DNA of 64,000 nt from Bacillus fungorum (GCF_002746455.1 NZ_NWUW01000012.1:62001-126000), one strand, 5' to 3'; counted from the stretch's first letter, positions 53,696-62,978 are shown. Program-made: numbers and translations. The notes: generated by a model not told the origin, from the sequence alone.

Positions 53696-53736
53696 AAAAA
53701 GAGCTAAAACAGTATTATCTGTTTTAGCTCTTTTTT
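53695..53736. terminator. Bidirectional terminator
   Basis: AAAAAAGAGCTAAAACAG pairs perfectly with CTGTTTTAGCTCTTTTTT. It overlaps the end of dxr and serves both convergent genes. Confidence 0.92.
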
Positions 53737-54881
53737 ATTAACAATTGATTTGCGTATTGGCGCGCCCATTGATCCGCTTCTAATATAGCATCTAGTGAAG
53801 GATCTTTTACGTTATGATGAGCTTCAATTGTTTTGTAAATTGTTTTTTCAATATCGAAAAAGGCAATTTCATTTTTTAAGAATAGCGCATTCGCAATTTC
53901 ATTTGCTGCATTTAATACAGCGGGAGTAGTACCACCGATTTTGCCACATTCATATGCGTATTGTAGACAAGGGAACTTCTCTAAATCTGGTTTTTCAAAA
54001 TGTAAACTACCGATTTCTAATAAATTTAATTTTTCATAGGAAGAAGGTAGCCGAGTAGGATAGTGAAACGCATATTGAATCGGCATTCTCATATCAGGAG
54101 CACCGAGCTGTGCCATAACTGATCCATCAATAAATTCTACTAAAGAATGAATGATACTTTCTTTATGAATCATTACATTAATTTTTTCATATGGAATATC
54201 AAATAGCCATCTCGCTTCCATTACTTCGAACCCTTTATTCATTAATGTGGCAGAATCAATCGTTAGTTTTGCGCCCATTAACCAGTTTGGGTGCTTTAAA
54301 GCATCTTTTGCTTGTAATGTTTGCATTTCATCACGTGTTTTATCACGGAAAGCACCACCGGAAGCTGTTACAATTAACTTCTCAATCTCTTTATTATTTT
54401 CTCCGTTTAAACATTGGAAAATAGCTGAATGCTCACTATCTACTGGAATTAAGCGACATCCGTTTTGTTTCGCTAGTTCAGTTACGATATGTCCAGCTGC
54501 AACCAAAGTTTCTTTATTAGCAATAGCGATATCTTTCTTCGCTTTTAATGCTTCAATTGTTGGAAGTAATCCTGAAACACCTACAACAGAGCTTAATACA
54601 AGATTTGAATCAGGGTGAGTAGCTACTGCAATTAAGCCATCAGTCCCGTGTGTGATTTTTGTATTTGCTGAAATACGCGTACGAAGCTTGTCTGCTAAGT
54701 CTTTTGTCGCAACGCTTACAATACGAGGTTGAAACGTTTTGATTTGTTGCTCAAGAAGATCGATATTATAATTTGCGGTTAAACCGACGATTTTAAAATG
54801 TTCAGGATGAGCTGAAACGACATCTAATGCAGATGTGCCGATGGATCCTGTTGAACCTAAAATTGATATATATTTTACCAT
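53724..54881 (-). CDS. dxr: 1-deoxy-D-xylulose 5-phosphate reductoisomerase
   Basis: Second enzyme of the MEP isoprenoid pathway: converts DXP to MEP with NADPH and a divalent metal. 385 residues. NADPH site [33 protein letters not shown]; metal/substrate [26 protein letters not shown]; and [20 protein letters not shown]. All catalytic segments are intact. No other MEP or lipid genes are near (the main dxr usually sits with cdsA and rseP), so this looks like the accessory second dxr known in B. cereus strains. Confidence 0.92.
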   Translation of the reverse strand: MVKYISILGSTGSIGTSALDVVSAHPEHFKIVGLTANYNIDLLEQQIKTFQPRIVSVATKDLADKLRTRISANTKITHGTDGLIAVATHPDSNLVLSSVVGVSGLLPTIEALKAKKDIAIANKETLVAAGHIVTELAKQNGCRLIPVDSEHSAIFQCLNGENNKEIEKLIVTASGGAFRDKTRDEMQTLQAKDALKHPNWLMGAKLTIDSATLMNKGFEVMEARWLFDIPYEKINVMIHKESIIHSLVEFIDGSVMAQLGAPDMRMPIQYAFHYPTRLPSSYEKLNLLEIGSLHFEKPDLEKFPCLQYAYECGKIGGTTPAVLNAANEIANALFLKNEIAFFDIEKTIYKTIEAHHNVKDPSLDAILEADQWARQYANQLLIKKS

Positions 54882-55009
54882 GAAAAAACCTCCAAAGTTG
54901 TTTCGAGTATTTCTGCAAACCTATATAATATTAGACAATTAAAGTGGAAATTCCTGCTGTATAAAGCAGAAAATTCGGGAAGGTGTCTCGCGCTCAAGGA
55001 GGCTACAGT

Positions 55010-55614
55010 ATGAATAAGGTAATTGGTTTAGGCGATATTGTTTCAATTGATGATTTGAATTCTGCGAAATTATCAAAAAAACAAATTTATCGCAGTCAAA
55101 TTTATGGAAAACAATGAATGGGAAAGTACCTATGACTTTCACAAAACTAATGAAAATCTTGTGTGGGCTTGATTCTGAAGAAAAGAAAATGGAAGTAGTT
55201 CAAGAATTTTTGAATGGCACCGAAAAGGAATCAGATATACGGCTTGCTATGTATTATTTATATTTAGCAGGTTATACGGAAGTACTTAGTGTTCTAGTTA
55301 GTAAAGAGTATAAACAATCAATAACAAATAATTATAGAGAGATTTTTCATGTTTGTTTAGACAGACAAACACGTTCTTTAAGATCAGGGGAATTCCTTAA
55401 AGAAATAGAAGTGTTGCGTACAAAGGTCAATTTAAATAAACCAGGTGTAAATATGCTCGTGAATACCGTAAGTATATATGGTTATTTTGATTTAGGTGCA
55501 TACAATGTTTTAGCAGTGTTATCTGTTGGTTCGGTATCAACTAAAGATAATAAATCCGCTGAAAAAGTAAAAGAAGTACAAATAATGAAAATGGACCCAG
55601 GAACTTTGGGATAA
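55010..55614 (+). pseudogene. Decayed phage-type regulator, possibly an RRNPP/AimR-like receptor
   Basis: A 35-codon ORF (55010-55117, strong AAGGAGG) overlaps by ATGA a 166-codon ORF (55114-55614). The first ends RSQIYGKQ and the second begins MNGKVPMTFTKLMKILCGLD, which reads like one protein split by a frameshift near 55110. The rest is helical (RLAMYYLYLAGYTEVLSVLV, YREIFHVCLDRQTRSLRSGE), in the style of TPR peptide receptors such as AimR. The end departs from that: a hydrophobic stretch (NVLAVLSVGSVS) then a polar tail ending KMDPGTLG. The family call is a guess from pattern; it could be an unrelated phage protein. Confidence 0.4.
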
Positions 55615-55741
55615 TAAATGATTTTAAATGCCGTTGCATCTAAGGATGCGATGGCATTTCGTACGTTTAAGGGGTTATTAATTTTCTGCATTTTGTCATT
55701 TTTGAATAATTTAGGGTGATGTGGGAAGAGGAATAGAGCGT

Positions 55742-56085
55742 ATGGTAGAGAGCGCATTATGGGAAATGTTAAAGTTGGGAGTTTTAACGAATGACGAAGA
55801 AAAGAAAAAGGAAGTGGAGGTAGCGATTTAACACTTGAACAGATGCTAATTGATGAACGCTCAGCGAATGAAACTGAGGAAGTTGAGCATGGAATGTTAG
55901 TCGGTTCTTTTGTTCAGACATTACCAGATCGAGAAATGATTGTATGGGATATGTATTCAAATCATATGTCACAAGATAGTATAGGCAATAAGGTTGGGGT
56001 TAGTCAGACTCAAGTAAGCCGCATATTAAAACGAATCAACGAAAGAGCTGCAGATTTCGGGAGAGCGCAGGGAGTTGCAAAGTAG
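55742..56085 (+). pseudogene. Sigma-70-like factor remnant (region 4)
   Basis: A frame from ATG 55742 (MVESALWEMLKLGVLTNDEE, ending EVAI and a stop) is followed in another frame by SDLTLEQMLIDERSANETEE, then QTLPDREMIVWDMYSNHMSQ and DSIGNKVGVSQTQVSRILKR, a region-4 helix-turn-helix as in SigB-group and phage sigma factors. The middle (region 2) is missing, so a deletion plus frame change broke the gene. The intact piece 55843-56085 could still be expressed as a DNA-binding fragment. Confidence 0.6.
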
Positions 56086-56125
56086 TATCAATTTTGAAAG
56101 TTATACAGAAAGGTGGAGTTACATT

Positions 56126-56293
56126 TTGTTGTGGTTATGGTGTCTTATAGGGTATTTAGCGGTTACAGTTTCCGCTTTATGTTTACTATACAGAATGGGA
56201 GAAATGAATAAAGCAGAGAGACGTTGGTATGAAATTAATTTTGTTGAGGAATCAGCAAAAAGAAATAGAGCAACCGGAAGAGATGAAAGATGA
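56126..56293 (+). CDS. Small single-helix membrane protein
   Basis: Protein of 55 residues: helix LLWLWCLIGYLAVTVSALCL at the N-terminus, then a charged tail (MNKAERRWYEINFVEESAKR). TTG 56126 sits 8 bases after AAAGGTGG. It overlaps in position with a second frame at 56229 that lacks a ribosome site. Looks like a phage-type accessory gene; function unknown. Confidence 0.5.
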   Translation: MLWLWCLIGYLAVTVSALCLLYRMGEMNKAERRWYEINFVEESAKRNRATGRDER

Positions 56294-56370
56294 AGGGAAT
56301 AAAGCTCAATACAATTTGAATTTTATTAAGAATGGGGATTTAGTACAACAAAAAGTAATAAATGACAGAG

Positions 56371-56396
56371 AAAATCCCTGCAGGGGCAGGGATTTT
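56371..56396 (+). terminator. Short hairpin, likely terminator
   Basis: AAAATCCCTG pairs with CAGGGATTTT around CAGGGG. It falls at the end of the decayed mobile-element patch. Confidence 0.65.
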
Positions 56397-56594
56397 ATAG
56401 GAGCGATATTGTTGTCGTGCAATGTCGAAATTTGGCGTATTCGATGATTTAATATTATCACGAATTTTTAATAAATTATGATGGTTGATGTGTCTGAAAT
56501 GTGTACGATTTTCATATGAAAGCGTTATTTTAGAGAAAAAGACAACTAGGGAATCCTAACTGCCATGGGCTTTGAATTATATGTGTTATGTAGT

Positions 56595-56759
56595 TTAGAT
56601 TAATATTCTATATAAAGTGATTGTAACTGCTATTAGAATTAAAAATTCAAATAAAATCATAGAATATTTTTTGTTGGCTTTTCGAAATTCTTTAATCAAG
56701 CCAAATATTGCGCCTATACCAAAGACAATATATAGGAAAATTACCAAGGGTTCTATCAT
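56595..56759 (-). CDS. Small two-helix membrane protein
   Basis: Protein of 54 residues, MIEPLVIFLYIVFGIGAIFG, then a basic loop EFRKANKKYSM and a second helix ILFEFLILIAVTITLYRILI. ATG 56759 has TAGGAG 8 bases upstream; the longer frame to 56798 does not. Family not recognised; the size and shape fit phage- or toxin-like small membrane proteins, without specific evidence. Confidence 0.55.
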   Translation of the reverse strand: MIEPLVIFLYIVFGIGAIFGLIKEFRKANKKYSMILFEFLILIAVTITLYRILI

Positions 56760-56879
56760 TTTTAACACTCCTAATAAATGGTTAATTATATTATACACTT
56801 ATTAATTTGAATGTTAAGGAACTGTAATGGAAATTAAGATGAATTTAAACAAAATAGTTATTTGAGAAGGAAATGAAAA

Positions 56880-57191
56880 ATGGAAGCTTACAAAGTAGCA
56901 ACTCTTGATGTAATGGGATATAGCTATGGCGATATGTACTTTTTAGATTATAAGAAAGTTGAAAGTGAGTTTTATGAGCGATTAGGTTCAGTCATACAAG
57001 ATCGTGAAGAATTAGCAGAGCCAGAAGATATTGATGGGAACTCTCCATGGAAAATAGAGAAAGTTCCTCACAAAGAAAACTTAATTAAGCGAGCTTACTA
57101 TCTAATATGGGAAGAAACTTGCGGATATGAAGGTTGTGAATCGAGCATTATAGGTGAAGAAATTGTATTTGAAAAGATTCATATAAACTAA
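56880..57191 (+). CDS. Hypothetical acidic protein
   Basis: Soluble protein of 103 residues: KVATLDVMGYSYGDMYFLDY, many Glu/Asp, and a C-terminal WEETCGYEGCESSIIGEEIV. AGAAGGAAATG precedes the ATG. No family recognised. Position among decayed genes suggests it came with the same accessory segment. Confidence 0.5.
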   Translation: MEAYKVATLDVMGYSYGDMYFLDYKKVESEFYERLGSVIQDREELAEPEDIDGNSPWKIEKVPHKENLIKRAYYLIWEETCGYEGCESSIIGEEIVFEKIHIN

Positions 57192-57229
57192 ATAAAATTC
57201 TTATTTGAATCGAAAAGGAGGAAATAAAA

Positions 57230-57485
57230 ATGGCAAAAGCTTCAGCAATTCGTTACTCAGTTCCGTCAGTAGATGGAGAAGGTCGGGGGGATATTCTTAT
57301 TAGACCGTTCTGGAATATTCACAGCAGTTACAGACTTCGGTAACTTCGCTTATTGGTTCTCATTAAGAGAAAACGAAAGTGTAGAAGAATTTTTACTTAG
57401 TACTAGACCAAATCAGATACTTTGTAAAATCGCAAATCAAGATGTAGTTGATAATGATGGACTTGAAAAATATTTAGACACTTAA
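57230..57485 (+). pseudogene. Frameshifted hypothetical protein
   Basis: From ATG 57230 (MAKASAIRYSVPSVDGEGRG; AAAGGAGGA 9 bases upstream) the frame fails after about 37 codons, while another frame continues with GIFTAVTDFGNFAYWFSLRE, NESVEEFLLSTRPNQILCKI and stops at 57485. The shift lies at or near the GGGGGG run at 57285-57290. The complete protein would be about 84 residues. Function unknown; its 3' end overlaps the restored end of the BclA-like gene on the other strand. Confidence 0.65.
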
Positions 57486-57541
57486 TTTTATGGTAGTTAT
57501 CTCAACAAAACTCAGCTGAATAGTAAGAGCATAGCTATCAT

Positions 57542-58105
57542 TTATAAGTTGAATAGTTGAATAGTTGAATTGCTTGGTACTGATATAACTGCTTCACCGG
57601 TAAGTTGGAACCGCGGTAATAAATTTTTATCTTCAACAGTAATAGCGAAAGTACCTTGTTTATTAGGAAGATGGTTGTTATTTGAAAAGATAGATACTAT
57701 AGGGGATACCGAAATAGGACTTCTAAATGTTTCAATTTGTATTATGAAAGAAACACGGTAATCACCAGCTTGCGCAATGTTAATAGTAGTAAGGTTTGAT
57801 AAAGTCACTCCTCCAGTAGATGGTCCGGTGAAATAAAAAGGAATATAATCTCCAACATTAACAAGCGCACCGTAACTATTCCAGAAATTACCGTAAGATG
57901 GAGATAAAGGCCCAGTAGGCCCAGTAGTGCCGGTTAAACCCGTAGTGCCAGTAGGCCCTGTGGTGCCGGTTAAACCCGTAGCGCCAGTAGAACCAGTTGG
58001 TAATACAAATGGTTCTACTGGTGGAAAAGTTGGACCAATTGAATTTACATTCGATGCAGAATTATATAAATTTTCATGTGAGTTTAATTTGTATTCATTT
58101 GGCAA
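57542..58105 (-). CDS. BclA-like exosporium protein with collagen repeats, C-terminally truncated
   Basis: Spore-surface collagen-like protein. The exosporium leader near residue 22 reads [20 protein letters not shown], like the BclA targeting motif. A short GXT collagen stretch ([20 protein letters not shown]) and a TNF/C1q-like trimerising domain follow. The frame ends [12 protein letters not shown], but dropping one of three AGTTGAAT units (57547-57570) lets it continue as [27 protein letters not shown] to 57474, the normal last strands. TTG start behind TAGGAGGTG. The Thr-rich collagen part would be the glycan attachment site. Confidence 0.85.
   Translation of the reverse strand: MPNEYKLNSHENLYNSASNVNSIGPTFPPVEPFVLPTGSTGATGLTGTTGPTGTTGLTGTTGPTGPLSPSYGNFWNSYGALVNVGDYIPFYFTGPSTGGVTLSNLTTINIAQAGDYRVSFIIQIETFRSPISVSPIVSIFSNNNHLPNKQGTFAITVEDKNLLPRFQLTGEAVISVPSNSTIQLFNL
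57547..57570. repeat. 8-bp tandem repeat (AGTTGAAT x3) in the BclA-like gene
   Basis: Three perfect copies at 57547-57554, 57555-57562 and 57563-57570. Each unit changes the frame, and two copies would restore the full C-terminus. Candidate for slipped-strand phase variation. Confidence 0.9.
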
Positions 58106-58325
58106 ATTTTCACCTCCTAAGAATTCTAATCATACTTAATAAATGCATAATACAAATGAAATATGAACATATTTTGGACTGATAAGAAAGAAGAGGAAAG
58201 GTATCATTATTAAAATAAAAACTTAATAAAATAATCCTTTGGATAGAAAGTGAGGTTAAAAGAATGGTTAGAGATGTAATTTAATAAAATAGTTCTTTTG
58301 GGGAAATAGGGATTTACGGCAAACG

Positions 58326-58372
58326 ATAAAAACCTCATTTCACGTTAGAATGACGAGAAATGAGGTTTTTAT
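58326..58372. terminator. Hairpin, likely terminator for the Nudix gene
   Basis: ATAAAAACCTCATTTC pairs with GAAATGAGGTTTTTAT. U-rich on both strands; it follows the minus-strand Nudix/DUF2785 pair. Confidence 0.85.
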
Positions 58373-58403
58373 ATTACTATATAAAATGAAAGGAAGAGCC
58401 ATT

Positions 58404-58865
58404 CTATTTAACGTTTGAATTTGATTGCTGAAACTCTTTAACAATCCTCTCAATAACAGAAGGAAGATTACTAGGTAATTCATCAAGCGGAAAGAAGTGT
58501 AGTTCTTTCGATTCCGTTTGGTCGCATACAAGCTCACCATTGAATTCGCGGCAAATATAAACAACGAGTACACCGTGAACTTGATCGCCGTTTGGATAGA
58601 TTTGAAAGAAATCTGGTCCTGAGTATGTACGGAATAGTTCTGGATTTTTGATGAAAAGTCCAGTTTCCTCATATACTTCTCGTTTTAAAGCGTCTTCTAA
58701 CGTTTCGTTATATTCTAAGGCGCCGCCAATAATACCCCAGCGGTTAAAATCTGTACGTAGCTGCAGTAATATTTCATTTTTCTCATTTAATATAATGGCG
58801 TGTGAACCGATTAAAATAAGTGGTTGATTGCCTACTAGATTTCTCATGTCTTCAATATATCCCAT
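58404..58865 (-). CDS. Nudix hydrolase
   Basis: Pyrophosphohydrolase of 153 residues. The Nudix box reads GALEYNETLEDALKREVYEE then TGL near residues 48-70, matching GX5EX7REUXEEXGU. Flanks LIGSHAIILNEKNEILLQLR and VHGVLVVYICREFNGELV are typical of the MutT/YtkD group. Substrate unknown. ATG behind GGAGCAATG. It follows DUF2785 by 17 bases and is probably co-transcribed with it. Confidence 0.9.
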   Translation of the reverse strand: MGYIEDMRNLVGNQPLILIGSHAIILNEKNEILLQLRTDFNRWGIIGGALEYNETLEDALKREVYEETGLFIKNPELFRTYSGPDFFQIYPNGDQVHGVLVVYICREFNGELVCDQTESKELHFFPLDELPSNLPSVIERIVKEFQQSNSNVK

Positions 58866-58882
58866 TTCATTGCTCCTTATTT

Positions 58883-59722
58883 TTAATAATAGTTAGGAAG
58901 TTCTTTTAACATTCTTTCTGTTTTGCGTGATGTAAAAGCTAAGTTATGATCATCTTTCGTTCTAAAAAATAATGTACGTAAAAAAATTTTAATGTTGGCA
59001 CATAAAATACAATACTCATTAAGCGAAAGGCGTTTTCTAATTTGAGGAAGCCTTTTTATTTTTTTATGAATAATTGAAATTAACTCATCTTGAGGGAAGT
59101 CATGATATAGCATCGATAGTAACGGCGTAACAATTCGTTCATCTTCATTATTATGAAAAAGATCCGATGGGATAAAAATTTTATTTAATAAACAATGAAT
59201 TAATTCTTCATACCATTCAAAGGTTGTATAAGAATTGTGCACAATTTCAGTGAAGGCATCGGATACGTGAGCAAGACAATGAGCCCATCCTTTATTTTCA
59301 ATATAGCCTCGAAAATCCATTTCTAAGTTTGTGTATGTAATGAGTTTGTTTTTTATTTCCTCGATATCCTCCTCTGTAAAAAAGTAGTGCGAGTTAGCGA
59401 ATTGGAGTATTAACGCAATTAACGAAACAGTGTAAGAACGTGTGAAAACCCCATCTGTATGAGGGGAGTAAATATCACAATATAAATACTCATCACTTAA
59501 ACAAGTTTGCAACAGTAATTTCAGTTGATCGTCCATAAGGAACTCATGATGTATAAAATGCGCAAAACATTTATATATAAGTTGGTAACGAACGTAACTA
59601 TCAGTTGTTCCGACATACTGAAGCATGTTCAACGTTAACTCATTAATATCTATATGTTGCAGTTGCGTATAGTCATTTTGTTGTATAAGCTCTAACTGTT
59701 GTTGCAGCGCTGTAATATCCAA
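58883..59722 (-). CDS. DUF2785 family protein
   Basis: Soluble helical protein of 279 residues: LNMLQYVGTTDSYVRYQLIY, FTRSYTVSLIALILQFANSH, DFRGYIENKGWAHCLAHVSD. These blocks are typical of DUF2785, a HEAT-like fold of unknown function. GGAGGTTCTCC lies at the start on the minus strand (CGGAGGAGGTTCTCC). First gene of the pair with the Nudix hydrolase. Confidence 0.85.
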   Translation of the reverse strand: MDITALQQQLELIQQNDYTQLQHIDINELTLNMLQYVGTTDSYVRYQLIYKCFAHFIHHEFLMDDQLKLLLQTCLSDEYLYCDIYSPHTDGVFTRSYTVSLIALILQFANSHYFFTEEDIEEIKNKLITYTNLEMDFRGYIENKGWAHCLAHVSDAFTEIVHNSYTTFEWYEELIHCLLNKIFIPSDLFHNNEDERIVTPLLSMLYHDFPQDELISIIHKKIKRLPQIRKRLSLNEYCILCANIKIFLRTLFFRTKDDHNLAFTSRKTERMLKELPNYY

Positions 59723-59845
59723 TGGAGAACCTCCTCCGCACTTTAAAGATGCGATGTTTTCTAGTATTCTATATATTCAAGGACAATCCTGCTCATGCAA
59801 GGAGAACGATTACAAATTCGAGTATGACATAGATGAGGGAAGAAT

Positions 59846-60568
59846 ATGACGACTATAGAACAGTTAGAAAAACATTTTAAAATAAGAAGAAATGCATCTT
59901 CTATCATGATAAAAGAAAATAATGCAGAGGTTTTTACAGAAGAGAAATTAGAAGAAATAATGCAATATGGCGTTACTGAAGCTGAAAAAGAGGGAATAGA
60001 CTACTTACATTTTGAGATTTCTTCGAAAAGTCCAAATTATGATCTGTATAAAAAATGTTTCGAAACGTATTCTTTTGAATATGTTACTGAAAACTTGATT
60101 GTATTTAAGGATATATATGAAGTAGAAGATATAGAAAGTGAAATTGATTTTAAGCTGATTGAAGAAGTAGGAGAAGATACTTTTTATTCTCTTTGGAGTG
60201 AAATGACGGAAGAACAAGTCACTTACGATCAATTTGTAAATATGATGCTACAAGAAATTGGTGAGCAATGGAAAGAACATTGTTTAACAGTGAGTATTGA
60301 TGAAGAGCCGATAGGAATTGTAATCCCGCATATTGAAAGAGGTACGTTAGAAGAAGGAAAACTAATGTATTTCGCAGTCGCTCCAAATATGCGAGATAAA
60401 GGGTATGAAGTAGCATTTTTTACAGGGGCAATGTTTGTCTTAAAAGAAATAGGTGCATCTTATTATATCGGCGAGACAAATGTACAAAATGAGTGGATGA
60501 AGGATGTTTTTGAAAAGAACGGATGCCAGTTGCTGAGTTCTACCGAGCGATATGTGAGAAAGTTTTAG
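59846..60568 (+). CDS. GNAT-family N-acetyltransferase
   Basis: Acetyltransferase-like protein of 240 residues. The GNAT core is in the C-terminal half: TVSIDEEPIGIVIPHIERGT, then the acetyl-CoA strand LMYFAVAPNMRDKGYEVAFF and final NVQNEWMKDVFEKNGCQLLS. The N-terminal half (1-110) is a divergent GNAT-like repeat. The pyrophosphate-binding loop (RDKGYE) lacks the usual RxxGxG/A completeness, so activity is uncertain. AGGGAAGA before the ATG. Confidence 0.75.
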   Translation: MTTIEQLEKHFKIRRNASSIMIKENNAEVFTEEKLEEIMQYGVTEAEKEGIDYLHFEISSKSPNYDLYKKCFETYSFEYVTENLIVFKDIYEVEDIESEIDFKLIEEVGEDTFYSLWSEMTEEQVTYDQFVNMMLQEIGEQWKEHCLTVSIDEEPIGIVIPHIERGTLEEGKLMYFAVAPNMRDKGYEVAFFTGAMFVLKEIGASYYIGETNVQNEWMKDVFEKNGCQLLSSTERYVRKF

Positions 60569-60619
60569 AAGGATGAATGGTGCATACTCTCGAACTCGTA
60601 TAGCGGGAGGGGACTGTAT

Positions 60620-61458
60620 ATGTTAAAGAAATCCATGCATTCATTTGTTTTACTGTATCCACATGTATTGTTAGAAGACTGGAAAATTGAGAAGGTTTCA
60701 GAACGTTATGAAGGTGAAAAGTGGGAAAGTTTTTGGTTTCAGGTTGTTACTCCAACTGGAATGTTTCGGGTAAAAGAGTTTTTTCTAGATATAATGGAGC
60801 CAGTATTTCCGGATAGTTGTATTTCTCAAGCAAAAGGAGATTGTTTTCAATATAAATGGCTTGTGTATTGGAAAGGAGTAAATTATAAGGGAAAAGAAAG
60901 TTACGTTACATCTAGATGGAAAACACAAATTGAAGTTTCAGTTGATCGTGGATATATAAACCAAGATGAAATGGAAAGATTTCTATTTGAATTACAACCG
61001 GTAAATATGGAGCTTGCGAAAACGATATTACATACACCATTTCACTTATTAAGCTTTCAAGCGAAGAGAGGTGAAATGGGTGAAATAGGGAGATGTTGTG
61101 ATTGGGATTCTACGCATGACGTAACCTATTCGAAAGTGCCAATTCATGAAAAGTTAAGTGGAAACTTGAATCAGTTGGTTTCGGAAATGATGAAATACAG
61201 TATGTATACTGGGACGAAGATAGTAAACTATATGCACTTTGGGTTTGTCGGCATAAAAACAAAGCGTACTATCCTGTTTCTTCTTGGACAATGAATTATG
61301 GCCCAAAACAAACTATAAATGGGTTAGAGTTTTATTCGCACCCTAATCGCGGAACAGTTGTATATGAAGATTTAGGTATTGAGCAAATTGCATACGTATT
61401 TCGAGGGAATCCGTGTACAAATTTTGAACAAGTAAAAGAACTTTTTTCCTGTTTGTAA
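60620..61458 (+). pseudogene. Conserved hypothetical protein, frameshifted
   Basis: The reading frame from ATG 60620 (AGCGGGAGGGG upstream) codes for about 190 good residues (HVLLEDWKIEKVSERYEGEK, WFQVVTPTGMFRVKEFFLDI) and then changes near 61190-61210. The correct continuation is YWDEDSKLYALWVCRHKNKA, YYPVSSWTMNYGPKQTINGL, ending KELFSCL at 61458. A complete protein would have about 279 residues. No family recognised; no membrane or signal segment. Confidence 0.7.
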
Positions 61459-61545
61459 GATAAAAGAAAATGGGAACGACAAAGTAGATATCTCTATAAT
61501 ACAATAGAGTAGGATTCAATTATACGAGAAAGTGTTGGTGAAAGA

Positions 61546-62568
61546 ATGGGGCAGCAAAGAAATTGGCTACAAGCAACTGTAGAACGAAATGAAGATAATG
61601 CGTTACATATAAAGTGGGAAAATAATATAGAAGAAGTTCACATTTATTGGAGTACTTCACCAAATCATATTGAAGAAACTGGAGAATTACTTGCAACGGT
61701 AAATGGAGAATCTTCATGTACAATTGAAAACCCGAGTGAAAATGAGCGTCCATATTTTAGACTAGTAGCAAGTAATGGACAAGCAGTGACAGTAGCTGAG
61801 CGTAGATTGCCATTACAAGGCGCGTTTAACTTCCGCGATATGGGAGGATATGAAACGACAGAAGGCCGTAAAGTGAAATGGGGCAAATTATACCGCTCTG
61901 AAGAATTAGCAGGATTAACAGAGTGGGATATTGTGTATTTACAAAAGGCTGGCTTAAAGTTGATTTGTGATTACCGTACAGACTTTGAAGTGAAGCATAA
62001 GCCAAATCCAGAGATTACAGGCGCTCGTCAAGTGTACTTACCAGTTATGCAAGACTTAGCGAAAGACTTAAATATAAACGAGTTTTTCCAAGTTGGTGAC
62101 CTTTCTATGTTAGGGAAACCAGGTGAGTATCTTGTGAAAATGAATCAAGATTTTGTAAGTGGTAATGAAGCATTCGTGAGCTTCTTAAAACTGGCACAAA
62201 ACCCGGAAAACTTACCGTTAGTAAACCACTGTACAGCTGGAAAAGACCGTACTGGATTTGGATCAGCATTATTATTACTTTTACTAGGTGTACCAGAACA
62301 AACTGTAATGGAAGACTACTTACTAAGTAATGGTTTCCGTGAAAAATTAAATGAAAAAATGATGGCCTTCTTAGGTGTGAAATTACAAAACGATGAAAGT
62401 AGAGCGATATTAGGTGCAATGTTTGAAGCGCGCGCTGAATATTTGCAAGCTGCGATTGATGAAATTAAGAAGCAATACGGATCAGTTGAAGCGTATGCTG
62501 AAAAAGCTCTTGGCTTTACGAAAGAGTCGTTAGAAGAAATGAAAGTGTTATTGCTAGAGGGTAAATAA
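61546..62568 (+). CDS. Tyrosine-protein phosphatase (DSP/IphP-like)
   Basis: Phosphatase of 340 residues. An N-terminal fibronectin-like strand region (1-85: HIKWENNIEEVHIYWSTSPN) precedes the catalytic domain, with GAFNFRDMGGYETTEGRKVK and the active-site loop HCTAGKDRTGFGSALLLLLL (CX5R) near residue 230. DYRTDFEVKHKPNPEI is also family-typical. It removes phosphate from Tyr or Ser/Thr, or from a lipid. No signal peptide, so cytosolic. GTGAAAGA before the ATG. A hairpin follows. Confidence 0.88.
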   Translation: MGQQRNWLQATVERNEDNALHIKWENNIEEVHIYWSTSPNHIEETGELLATVNGESSCTIENPSENERPYFRLVASNGQAVTVAERRLPLQGAFNFRDMGGYETTEGRKVKWGKLYRSEELAGLTEWDIVYLQKAGLKLICDYRTDFEVKHKPNPEITGARQVYLPVMQDLAKDLNINEFFQVGDLSMLGKPGEYLVKMNQDFVSGNEAFVSFLKLAQNPENLPLVNHCTAGKDRTGFGSALLLLLLGVPEQTVMEDYLLSNGFREKLNEKMMAFLGVKLQNDESRAILGAMFEARAEYLQAAIDEIKKQYGSVEAYAEKALGFTKESLEEMKVLLLEGK

Positions 62569-62576
62569 TGAGGAAG

Positions 62577-62607
62577 GGAGGCTGAGTGAATTAGCCTCCT
62601 GTTTCTA
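62577..62607 (+). terminator. Intrinsic terminator
   Basis: GGAGGCT pairs with AGCCTCC around a 9-nt loop; the tail GTTTCTATT is only moderately T-rich. Confidence 0.6.
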
Positions 62608-62663
62608 TTGTTGATATAATTTTGTTCCGTAAAGTGATTGATAATCGAATAGCCTCGTCTGTA

Positions 62664-62839
62664 CTATGAAATTTTTCGTTGTCTTATTATTCCTATATTA
62701 ATTGGAATAGCTATCCCGATTAATAAGATCGGTAAAAATAATTTTCCAAAACCGCCGCTCCAATCTAAAGCTATTGAAATTGTTTCAAATTGGATGAAAG
62801 CAAAAATAAGTAGACAGACATTTTTAATTGATTAAGCAT
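62664..62839 (-). pseudogene. Small membrane protein, frameshifted
   Basis: From ATG 62839 the frame starts MLNQLK, but the natural continuation NVCLLIFAFIQFETISIALD, WSGGFGKLFLPILLIGIAIP, INIGIIRQRKIS (stop 62664) is one base out. The change lies in an A-run (five As where six would keep the frame). The whole would be about 58 residues with two hydrophobic segments. No strong ribosome site. Confidence 0.5.
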
Positions 62840-62978
62840 TTTTCTACTATACTTGTGTGTCTTAAACAACTTTAAAATTGATATACAGCTGCTGTTCGTA
62901 AAAATAAAATGTTCGACTTAAGGGACAATTAATGAGAAACTAAAAGTTGTAAATAACGTAATAGTTAAGGAGAACATC

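Noticed and set aside
57927-58139. Pro/Val-rich plus-strand ORF
   Set aside because: It is the antisense shadow of the collagen-like repeats of the exosporium gene.
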